DNA from: Flavobacteriales bacterium
GTDB lineage: Bacteria > Bacteroidota > Bacteroidia > DT-38
Length of the DNA: 5,263 nt
Assembly: GCA_013214975.1 (NCBI GenBank)
Contig: JABSPR010000321.1
Coordinates: 1 to 5,263, forward strand
Direction: 5' to 3'
In this document: in pieces, positions 1-5,263 of the stretch
Layout: each line of letters opens with the position of its first letter
Position numbering within the stretch: position 1 is the first letter of the stretch
Translations under genes and position numbers: made by a program
Notes under the pieces: generated by a model
Databases searched by the model: none
What the model saw: the letters and a program-made list of their open reading frames with translations, nothing else
What the model was told of the DNA's origin: nothing

Positions 1-225
1 CTTCTCAATATAGTCTATAGCCTCTCCAACTGTACCGATTTTCTCAGCTTCGTCGTCTGGAATAGCAATATTGAATTCTTTTTCAAATTCCATGATAAGC
101 TCTACTGTATCTAAGGAATCGGCACCTAAATCGTTAGTAAAGTTTGCGTTTGGAGTTACCTCACTTTCACTTACTCCTAACTTATCTACTATAATAGATA
201 TTACTTTTGAAGCCTGATCTGACAT
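1..225 (-). CDS. acpP: Acyl carrier protein, C-terminal end cut by window edge
   Basis: This is the acyl carrier protein of type II fatty acid synthesis, a small acidic cytosolic protein that carries growing acyl chains on a 4'-phosphopantetheine arm. Translating the minus strand from the ATG at 225-223 gives 75 residues (MSDQASKVISIIVDKLGV...) with no stop before base 1. ACPs usually have about 77-80 residues, so only the last few and the stop are missing. The attachment serine is Ser37 in the motif DLGADSLDTVEL (residues 32-43), and the acidic helix II/III region EFEKEFNIAIPDDEAEKIGT follows. The start is fixed by the typical MSD N-terminus and by a promoter candidate about 25 bases upstream. 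It is divergent from purN. In many Bacteroidota, fabF and rnc follow acpP, but here they would lie outside the window. Identification is near certain; only the end is unseen. Confidence 0.97.
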   Translation of the reverse strand, partial: MSDQASKVISIIVDKLGVSESEVTPNANFTNDLGADSLDTVELIMEFEKEFNIAIPDDEAEKIGTVGEAIDYIEK

Positions 226-250
226 AATATTGTTTTTGTGTTTAAGGCTG

Positions 251-280
251 CAAATAAAGAAAAGATTAGTGTAAAAACAA
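251..280 (-). promoter_or_regulatory. Candidate acpP promoter (Bacteroidota type)
   Basis: On the minus strand, TTG (280-278) is followed by 19 bases and then TTTATTTG (258-251). This matches the Bacteroidota sigma-A pattern TTG-N17-23-TAnnTTTG with one mismatch, T for A at the second position of the -7 element. Transcription would begin near base 245, giving a leader of about 20 bases ahead of the acpP ATG. The assignment rests on motif and spacing only. Confidence 0.5.
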
Positions 281-317
281 AATGATTCAAAATCTCTCTT
301 CTTTATTGTGCATAACT

Positions 318-358
318 ATATCTGACTGCTTTCGCTATGATAATTCTAAAGCAGATAT
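318..358 (+). repeat. Imperfect inverted repeat upstream of purN
   Basis: The left arm ATATCT (318-323) pairs with AGATAT (353-358), and GCTTT (328-332) pairs with AAAGC (348-352). A 4-base bulge (324-327) sits on the left side and the loop is 15 bases. An alternative 7-bp pairing, CTGCTTT (326-332) with AAAGCAG (348-354), is also possible. It lies 15 bases before the purN start codon, where an operator or leader hairpin would act. No poly-T run follows on either strand, so it is not an intrinsic terminator. In AT-rich DNA a repeat of this size could be chance. Confidence 0.35.
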
Positions 359-372
359 CTTTACACCTTATT

Positions 373-942
373 ATGACAAAAATCGCAATTTTCGCTTCCG
401 GCTCTGGGTCCAATGCTTTGGCCATTATTGAGTATTTCAAAATAAAGAATAATGTTAAGGTTGACTTCGTAATTTCTACAAGAAGAAAGGCAGGCGTAAT
501 CGTCCATGCAGCTAAAAATGACATCGATCATTATATAATCGATAAAGAAATATTTTACGAATCTTCTATTATTAGAATTAAGCTAACGCAGCGTAAAATT
601 GATTTGATTGTACTGGCAGGGTTTTTATGGAAGGTGCCGGATAACCTTCTAAAAGCTTTTTCAAATAGAATAATAAATATTCATCCTAGCCTATTACCAA
701 AATTTGGCGGTTATGGTATGTATGGAGCCAATGTGCACCAAGCTGTTATTGACGCTAAAGAAACGGCCTCTGGAATTACTATTCATTTAGTAAATGAAAG
801 GTACGATGAAGGCGAGATCCTTTTCCAAAAAAAATGTGAAGTGTTAGAAAGCGACACAGCCGAAGAGTTAGCCGCAAGAGTTCTTGACCTGGAGCATGCT
901 AACTTTCCAAAACAAATAGAAAAGTTTCTTAAAAGCATCTAG
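373..942 (+). CDS. purN: Phosphoribosylglycinamide formyltransferase (GAR transformylase)
   Basis: PurN transfers a formyl group from 10-formyltetrahydrofolate to glycinamide ribonucleotide, the third step of de novo purine synthesis, in the cytosol. From the ATG at 373 the protein has 189 residues, the usual length. It opens with the beta strand and phosphate-binding loop KIAIFASGSGSNA (3-15), followed by the folate-site strand LAGF (81-84). Next come the catalytic segment NIHPSLLPKFGG (102-113, with Asn102 and His104) and YDEGEILFQ (144-152, catalytic Asp145). All key residues are present. An in-frame ATG at 337 would add 12 residues ahead of the family's normal first strand, so I prefer 373. 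No Shine-Dalgarno sequence is visible, as is normal in Bacteroidota. One small oddity: the usual SN at the end of the second strand reads ST (35-36). The stop abuts the rnhA start, indicating an operon. Confidence 0.96.
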   Translation: MTKIAIFASGSGSNALAIIEYFKIKNNVKVDFVISTRRKAGVIVHAAKNDIDHYIIDKEIFYESSIIRIKLTQRKIDLIVLAGFLWKVPDNLLKAFSNRIINIHPSLLPKFGGYGMYGANVHQAVIDAKETASGITIHLVNERYDEGEILFQKKCEVLESDTAEELAARVLDLEHANFPKQIEKFLKSI

Positions 943-1404
943 ATGGCCAAAATCACCATTTACACCGATGGCTCATCAAAAGGGAATCCTGGTAACGGTG
1001 GGTATGGTGTTATTATGATGTCGGGAAGCCATCGAAAAGAATTAGCCAAAGGTTTCCGACTTACCACTAATAATAGAATGGAGCTCTTAGGTGTAATTGC
1101 AGCTTTAGAAACACTTAAAAATCCTAATCAAGATGTTACCATATATTCCGATTCTAAGTACGTGGTAGACTCTGTAAACAAAGGATGGGTATTCGATTGG
1201 CAAAAGAAAAATTTTAAGGGTAAAAAGAATGTTGACCTTTGGCAACGATTTCTATTGATTTATCCTAAGCACAATGTGAAGTTCGTATGGGTAAAGGGAC
1301 ATGCCGACAATCCTTATAACGAGGCGTGCGATCGACTTGCATTTAATGTTGCTGACGAATCCAATCTAGGGATAGACAGTGGCTACGAAAACCAAAAAGA
1401 ATAA
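943..1404 (+). CDS. rnhA: Ribonuclease HI
   Basis: Ribonuclease HI cleaves the RNA strand of RNA:DNA hybrids in the cytosol. It removes R-loops and primer remnants and uses two metal ions. The protein has 153 residues, close to the E. coli enzyme (155). The catalytic set is complete: Asp9 in IYTDGSSKGNPG, Glu47 in NNRMELLG, Asp70 in YSDSKYVV, His120 in VKGHADN and Asp130 in NEACDRLA. The basic, tryptophan-containing substrate-binding handle is at about residues 82-100 (with W82, W86, KKNFKGKKNVDLW). This is the bacterial single-domain type, without an N-terminal hybrid-binding domain. The ATG follows the purN stop directly (TAGATG), so it is probably translated by coupling from the purN message. 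It ends 6 bases from the end of the oppositely transcribed peptidase gene. The short tail after about residue 138 is rich in acidic and polar residues and is not part of the core fold. Confidence 0.96.
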   Translation: MAKITIYTDGSSKGNPGNGGYGVIMMSGSHRKELAKGFRLTTNNRMELLGVIAALETLKNPNQDVTIYSDSKYVVDSVNKGWVFDWQKKNFKGKKNVDLWQRFLLIYPKHNVKFVWVKGHADNPYNEACDRLAFNVADESNLGIDSGYENQKE

Positions 1405-1410
1405 CTCTCT

Positions 1411-3993
1411 CTATTTAATTTCGAACAGAATATAGTTTTCATATTCTGATATTACCTCTTTGTCTTTTTCTTCCTTCAAAGAGATCTCTATGATCTCCGC
1501 AATCTTCTTCTTTAAATAGGTCGCTTCTTCTTTATCCTTACCGCTTTTCTCAACGTCAACATAATGCCACTCAAGGTCTTTTAGGGCTAATAAACTAGCC
1601 AGTCTATTGTCATCTAAATTATCTTCCCGAGAAATCGATTCAAGAATTGGAATTGCCAGCTTAACAACGGAATCATTTTTTATCCCGGTTAAATACAAAG
1701 CATAGTTACCAATCAAATACTCTCTGCTATACGTATCGATCGATTTCATGGTGGATATAAAGAACTCATTGTCTTCTATAGTACCATTCTCAGAATAAAA
1801 GTTTGAAAGACCAATCAGCACTTCACTATTGCCTTCCTTTTCAAATCTTTTTGCTAAGCTCCGTCCCTTTTTTTCGTCTTCATTCAAAATATTAATTAGG
1901 CCTGTTTTATTTACATAAAAAGAACTGTCGTTTAAAGCTTGCTCTTGCATTGCACTAATATCTGCATCTCCTTTATAGTAATCTGCTAGATGATTTAATG
2001 CATATACCCTCACATAAGATTCCGAATCGTGTTGCGCCATCTGAATCACTTTTTCTTTCAAAGAAATTTTCGAAACAGACAAGCTGTCATTCACATAGGT
2101 CAATGCTTTCAACTTAATCTTCCAAAATGAATCATCTAAAGCATCAACAAATACTTTCTGAGATACTTCATCGTCCTGATAAGATTTGTATAAGTCTTTA
2201 ATAGACTCTAGCCTGTCAATAAATTTAGGTGCATTGTAATATTGAAAAACAATCTCCTCTTTTGATTTTGCGTCTTCTTTCTCACAAAGCAGCATCTTAT
2301 CCGCATCTACATTCACCAGATCTGGTTTTGTCGCTACATCAAAACTGTACCTGTTCTTCACCTTGTCAATTACTACTTTGAACGAATCCACCTTGCCATC
2401 ATGGTATATATCGATTTTGATAGGTAATCTATAGATCCCATTGACAGCCAAATCCTGTTCCTGATCTATATATACAATTTGACTTTTCTTTTGCTCATCG
2501 TAGCTGTATGTAATCTTTAATTCCGGATGACCTTTACCATAAAACCATTGATTAAAAAACCAGTTTAAGTCTTCGCCACTTATCTCTTCAAAAGCCATTC
2601 TTAAATGATGAACTTCTGCATCTTGGTATTCATTTTCGGTTAAATAATGTTCTAACGATGCGAAGAAGACTTTGTCGCCAAGATAGTTTCTAAGCATATG
2701 TAAAATACACGCTCCTTTCTGATAAGAATGCACGTCAAACATATCTTTTCGATGAGGATGATCGAACCAAACGAGGTCGTGTATCTCACTTTTAGATCCA
2801 CTTATATAACGCTTAAGATCTTTACTGAGATGATAATCTGCTGCATCCATTCCTTTGTCGTGCTCGAACCAAAGATATTCTCCATAAGTAGCAAAAGACT
2901 CGTTTAAGGAGAGGTTTGCCCATGATTCTGCAGTAACCAAGTTACCAAACCAATGATGAAATAACTCATGAGAGATTGTCGCATCGTCGTCCCCATCAAG
3001 AAGTTCTCTTTTTGTTTTCTGGAAATTTGTATGGTTTACCACAGCCGATGTATTCTCCATAGCATAGGCGACTTCAAAATCTCTTACAATTACTTGCGAA
3101 AATTTTTCCCAAGGAAAACTGTAGCCCAACTTCTTCGAATAGAAGTCGATCATTTCAGGTGTTCGTCCAAAAATATTTCTTGCATACTGCACATAATCGG
3201 GTTCAACATAATAGCTCACTTCTATGCCTTTCCATTCGTCTTTAACAACTGCAAAGTCACCAATAATAATTGCCGTTAAATATGGTGCATGAGGCTTTAA
3301 CTGCTTCCAATAATCGGTTTTTGTACCGTTACCATTATCCGCAGTGAATACAAGTAACCCATTCGATAACGTCGTAAAATTTGTATCAACGGTTAAATAA
3401 ATTTCTTGGGTATATTTTTCATTTGGCCTATCGTTCGTTGGAAACCAAGACGAAGCCATTTCGGTTTCTCCTTGCGACCAAATCTGATATGACTTTTTAC
3501 TGCTTGTAGCAACGTCAACAAAGAATAGACCTTGTTGGGATGCAGCGTCTTTTACATCATGTGGATGAGCAGTATATTTTATTTGAACAGTATATTCCTC
3601 CTCCGCAGCATAACTTCTATCTAATTCTATAGTCAACTTAAGCGAATCGTATTCGAAATTTAGCGATTGTGTAACTCCATCTTCATTGAGTAAAGACACG
3701 TTATGTATATCAAAATACTTGGCGTCCAAAATAAGTTGAGCAACATCCAGAAAGTGGGGTTTAACAGTTAATTCTGCAATACCATAAACTTCTTTTTTAT
3801 CGTAACTGAAGCTGAGTTCTAACTTAGTGTGGGTAATGTCGTTTACCTTTTTTGCTGAAGGTTTGTAGCCTACTACAAATTCGCTTTGAGCAAGATTCGG
3901 CTTAACCTCGATTGGTGGCAATTGAACAATACTCTTACTACATCCCCCTATTATTAGGAGCGGAACAATTACTAGTAAGTAGAATCTATTCAT
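1411..3993 (-). CDS. M1-family zinc metallopeptidase (aminopeptidase N-like), lipoprotein with HEAT-like C-terminus
   Basis: This 860-residue protein is a gluzincin of peptidase family M1, whose members usually remove N-terminal residues from peptides. Residues 1-18 form a lipoprotein signal (hydrophobic LLVIVPLLI, then lipobox IGGC with Cys18), so it should be anchored in the cell envelope. The mature N-terminus SKSIVQ lacks the acidic cluster linked to surface export in some Bacteroidota, so a periplasmic location is my guess. An N-terminal beta domain (about 50-250) precedes the catalytic domain. The zinc motif is HELFHHW (His342, Glu343, His346), with the third ligand Glu365 in NESFATYGE, exactly 18 residues after His346. 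A probable catalytic Tyr424 lies in SYQKGACIL. The substrate motif reads YAMEN (310-314) instead of GAMEN. Residues from about 590 contain HEAT-like helical units, e.g. DSFWKIKLKALTYV and DSESYVRVYALNHL. It follows the PfkB gene by 36 bases and is likely cotranscribed. The exact peptide substrate is unknown. Confidence 0.93.
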   Translation of the reverse strand: MNRFYLLVIVPLLIIGGCSKSIVQLPPIEVKPNLAQSEFVVGYKPSAKKVNDITHTKLELSFSYDKKEVYGIAELTVKPHFLDVAQLILDAKYFDIHNVSLLNEDGVTQSLNFEYDSLKLTIELDRSYAAEEEYTVQIKYTAHPHDVKDAASQQGLFFVDVATSSKKSYQIWSQGETEMASSWFPTNDRPNEKYTQEIYLTVDTNFTTLSNGLLVFTADNGNGTKTDYWKQLKPHAPYLTAIIIGDFAVVKDEWKGIEVSYYVEPDYVQYARNIFGRTPEMIDFYSKKLGYSFPWEKFSQVIVRDFEVAYAMENTSAVVNHTNFQKTKRELLDGDDDATISHELFHHWFGNLVTAESWANLSLNESFATYGEYLWFEHDKGMDAADYHLSKDLKRYISGSKSEIHDLVWFDHPHRKDMFDVHSYQKGACILHMLRNYLGDKVFFASLEHYLTENEYQDAEVHHLRMAFEEISGEDLNWFFNQWFYGKGHPELKITYSYDEQKKSQIVYIDQEQDLAVNGIYRLPIKIDIYHDGKVDSFKVVIDKVKNRYSFDVATKPDLVNVDADKMLLCEKEDAKSKEEIVFQYYNAPKFIDRLESIKDLYKSYQDDEVSQKVFVDALDDSFWKIKLKALTYVNDSLSVSKISLKEKVIQMAQHDSESYVRVYALNHLADYYKGDADISAMQEQALNDSSFYVNKTGLINILNEDEKKGRSLAKRFEKEGNSEVLIGLSNFYSENGTIEDNEFFISTMKSIDTYSREYLIGNYALYLTGIKNDSVVKLAIPILESISREDNLDDNRLASLLALKDLEWHYVDVEKSGKDKEEATYLKKKIAEIIEISLKEEKDKEVISEYENYILFEIK

Positions 3994-4029
3994 GAACTTA
4001 ATACCTAACCAAAATTTGTTTGCCGAAAA

Positions 4030-4944
4030 CTATAAATCAACCGCAATAAGGTCACTAAATTTAGCAACTCTATTGGATACATCCTCATTAGATAAGTCTG
4101 TTATTCTCTCTATCCCAAATTTTTCAACACAAAATGAGGCTAAAGCTGAACCATAAATTATAGCCTTTTTCATGTTATCGAAATTAATTTCCGATTGCGC
4201 GCTCAAATAACCTGCGAATCCACCTGCAAACGTGTCGCCTGCTCCTGTTGGATCAAATACTTCTTCTAACGGCAAACCTGGTGCTGAGAATATTTTATCT
4301 CCATGGAACAACAACGCTCCGTGCTCTCCTTTCTTAATGATTAAATATTCTGGACCCATCGCCATAATTTTCTTCGCAGCTGTAACTAGCGAATACTCAT
4401 CTGAAAGCTGACGTGCCTCCTCGTCATTAATACAAAGCACATCTACCATTCCGATAGTTGTCTTTAAATCGTCCATCATAATGTCCATCCAAAAATTCAT
4501 TGTATCCATCACAATTAATTTTGGTTTATCATTTAAACGATCGATTACAGATTTCTGAACCCCTGGAGATAAGTTACCTAAAAGAAGCACATCACATCCT
4601 TGGTAATTATCTGGAACTGTTGGATCGAATGTTTCTAATACATTTAATTCAGTTGTAATTGTATCTCGCTGATTCATATTATCGTGATACTTACCAGACC
4701 AAAAGAATGTTTTCTCATCCTGTCTAATTTCTATTCCTTCCGTGTTAATTCCTTTAGAATTAAGCATCTCTAAGGTCTCATTTGGGAAATCTCCACCAAC
4801 AACCGATATCAAGTTTATACTCTTTGTAAAGTACGATGCAGACAGACTAATGTATGTACCAGCCCCACCTATAATTTTATCTGTTTTACCGAACGGTGTT
4901 TCGATTGCATCGAACGCTACAGAACCAACTACCAATAAACTCAT
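4030..4944 (-). CDS. PfkB-family carbohydrate (or nucleoside) kinase
   Basis: A 304-residue cytosolic kinase of the PfkB/ribokinase superfamily, which phosphorylates a hydroxymethyl group of a sugar or nucleoside using ATP. The N-terminal family signature is GGAGTYIS (26-33), with the typical SVVGGDFPNETL (47-58) after it. The C-terminal signature is DPTGAGDTFAGGF (231-243), which forms the anion hole and supplies the catalytic base Asp237. KKGEHGALL (204-212) is the usual strand-turn before the nucleotide site. The length is normal (about 300). Nothing visible fixes the substrate; ribokinase, fructokinase and nucleoside kinase activities all occur in this family, so no gene symbol is given. 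The start MSLLVVGSVAFD begins directly with the first beta strand, and a -7-like TAGGTTTG lies 23 bases upstream. From memory, a kinase of this type often sits next to rnhA-purN-acpP in Flavobacteriia; here the M1 peptidase gene lies between them. Confidence 0.92.
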   Translation of the reverse strand: MSLLVVGSVAFDAIETPFGKTDKIIGGAGTYISLSASYFTKSINLISVVGGDFPNETLEMLNSKGINTEGIEIRQDEKTFFWSGKYHDNMNQRDTITTELNVLETFDPTVPDNYQGCDVLLLGNLSPGVQKSVIDRLNDKPKLIVMDTMNFWMDIMMDDLKTTIGMVDVLCINDEEARQLSDEYSLVTAAKKIMAMGPEYLIIKKGEHGALLFHGDKIFSAPGLPLEEVFDPTGAGDTFAGGFAGYLSAQSEINFDNMKKAIIYGSALASFCVEKFGIERITDLSNEDVSNRVAKFSDLIAVDL

Positions 4945-4966
4945 AGCAATATTTTTTTGATTTGCG

Positions 4967-4974
4967 CAAACCTA
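4967..4974 (-). promoter_or_regulatory. Candidate -7 element for the PfkB-peptidase operon
   Basis: On the minus strand 4974-4967 reads TAGGTTTG, a perfect match to the Bacteroidota -7 consensus TAnnTTTG. Transcription would start near 4960, leaving a leader of about 16 bases before the kinase ATG at 4944. No TTG is found at the expected 17-23 base distance upstream, so the -33 half is weak or absent. A 10-bp palindrome, TTTGCGCAAA (4961-4970), overlaps the end of this element and could be an operator, though it is short. Confidence 0.45.
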
Positions 4975-4992
4975 CAAAAAATTAGTAGGGTA

Positions 4993-5023
4993 TTGGATTA
5001 TCGGAACAATTAGGTTAATATTG
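4993..5023 (+). promoter_or_regulatory. Candidate tRNA-Asn promoter
   Basis: TTG (4993-4995), 20 bases, then TAATATTG (5016-5023) matches the Bacteroidota TTG-N-TAnnTTTG promoter with one mismatch in the -7 element. Transcription would start near 5030, about 28 bases ahead of the mature tRNA 5' end, leaving a short leader for RNase P to remove. It is the only well-spaced candidate between the kinase gene and the tRNA. The prediction is by motif alone. Confidence 0.5.
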
Positions 5024-5057
5024 CAAACCTTTTTCGAAAGAAAAGGGTGAAAAAGAT

Positions 5058-5131
5058 TCTCCCTTAGCTCAGCTGGTTAGAGCACCTGACTGTTAATCAG
5101 GGTGTCCTAGGTTCGAGTCCTAGAGGGAGAG
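5058..5131 (+). tRNA. tRNA-Asn (anticodon GTT)
   Basis: A complete cloverleaf folds from these 74 bases. The acceptor stem TCTCCCT (5058-5064) pairs with AGGGAGA (5124-5130), and the discriminator is G5131. The D stem is GCTC/GAGC (5067-5070 with 5080-5083). The anticodon stem is CCTGA/TCAGG (5085-5089 with 5097-5101), with loop CTGTTAA and anticodon GTT at 5092-5094, which decodes asparagine codons AAC and AAT. The variable loop is 5 bases (5102-5106). The T stem is CTAGG/CCTAG with loop TTCGAGT (5112-5118). All stems pair without mismatches. The 3' CCA is not encoded (the genome reads CAG after the discriminator), so it must be added by tRNA nucleotidyltransferase. It has its own promoter candidate and is followed 7 bases later by an intrinsic terminator, so it appears to be a single-gene transcript. 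Confidence 0.97.
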
Positions 5132-5138
5132 CAGACGA

Positions 5139-5178
5139 AAAGCCTTGATATCACAGCATATCAAGGCTTTCTTCTTTT
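5139..5178 (+). terminator. Rho-independent terminator of tRNA-Asn
   Basis: A perfect 13-bp stem (5139-5151 with 5158-5170; arms AAAGCCTTGATAT and ATATCAAGGCTTT) closes a 6-base loop CACAGC. It is followed by a T-rich tract, TTTCTTCTTTT, ending at 5178. It starts 7 bases past the tRNA and is well placed to end its transcript. On the minus strand the stem is followed by only TTTTCGTC, so it could act weakly for a gene entering from the right. Confidence 0.9.
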
Positions 5179-5179
5179 A

Positions 5180-5263
5180 CAAGGAATTCAGTAAAATACA
5201 ATTGGCAAGCTTTTTTAGTGTTGATAACTCACTGAATTATTTCCGACTCCTCACCGCTCTTGA
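5180..5263. other. Short region after the tRNA terminator with no recognisable gene
   Basis: No coding region or RNA can be supported in these 84 bases. On the minus strand two frames are open for 8-10 codons from the right edge (ending ...RSRK and ...EIIQ), which is too short to tell whether a gene terminates here. A spaced 8-bp inverted repeat, AATTCAGT (5185-5192) and ACTGAATT (5231-5238), is present with 38 bases between the arms. There is no copy of the tRNA 3' end that would mark an integration site. Confidence 0.4.

Noticed and set aside
306..342. E. coli-like -10 (TATGATAAT at 336) as a purN promoter
   Set aside because: Bacteroidota sigma-A does not use this consensus and no matching upstream box has proper spacing.
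337..372. Upstream in-frame ATG for purN, adding 12 residues
   Set aside because: PurN proteins begin with the strand KIAIFASG, and the ATG at 373 places it at residue 3. The extra residues have no family counterpart and overlap the inverted repeat region.
303..524. 73-residue open frame on the minus strand overlapping the start of purN
   Set aside because: It lies mostly antisense to a firmly identified gene, has no recognisable motif, and its composition looks like a shadow of purN.
2968..3279. 103-residue open frame on the plus strand inside the peptidase gene
   Set aside because: It is entirely antisense to the catalytic region of the M1 peptidase and has no domain features; its Cys/Ile/Phe-rich make-up is typical of a shadow frame.
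4742..4960. 72-residue open frame on the plus strand over the kinase start
   Set aside because: It is antisense to the conserved N-terminus of the PfkB kinase and runs into its promoter region; no motif supports it.
5028..5046. Small hairpin CCTTTT/AAAAGG ahead of tRNA-Asn
   Set aside because: It is only 6 bp, mostly A-T, and lies at the predicted transcription start; a chance match in an A/T-rich leader is the simpler reading.
5132..5263. Possible integration site of a mobile element downstream of the tRNA
   Set aside because: tRNA genes are common integration sites, but no repeat of the tRNA 3' end and no integrase sequence is visible; a normal terminator follows the tRNA.

Overview
The window is AT-rich chromosomal DNA from what looks like a member of the Bacteroidota, probably Flavobacteriia or a relative. 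Three things point there: the protein sequences; the lack of Shine-Dalgarno motifs ahead of the start codons; and promoter candidates that fit the Bacteroidota pattern TTG-N~20-TAnnTTTG rather than the E. coli one. The content is mostly housekeeping, with five protein genes (one cut by the window edge) and one tRNA. I see no CRISPR array, insertion sequence, integrase, toxin-antitoxin pair or other defence or mobile system.

Left part (1-1404): acpP (minus strand, C-terminal end off the left edge) is divergent from the pair purN-rnhA (plus strand). The 147-base divergent spacer holds a credible acpP promoter and an imperfect inverted repeat ahead of purN. The purN stop and rnhA start touch (TAGATG), so the two are almost certainly cotranscribed. 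They join de novo purine synthesis to removal of RNA from RNA:DNA hybrids, next to the fatty-acid carrier protein.

Middle part (1411-4944): two minus-strand genes, a PfkB-family sugar or nucleoside kinase followed 36 bases later by a large lipoprotein M1-family metallopeptidase with a HEAT-like C-terminal region. They probably form one operon read from a promoter just upstream of the kinase. The peptidase gene ends only 6 bases from the end of rnhA, in a tail-to-tail arrangement with no room for a dedicated terminator.

Right part (4945-5263): a short divergent promoter region, a complete tRNA-Asn(GTT) on the plus strand, a strong intrinsic terminator, and about 80 bases with no recognisable gene.

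The most unusual sequence detail is the substrate-binding motif of the M1 peptidase, which reads YAMEN rather than GAMEN while the zinc and catalytic residues are intact. The other observations concern gene arrangement and possible regulatory sites, and are modest. I did not find evidence of an undescribed system here.
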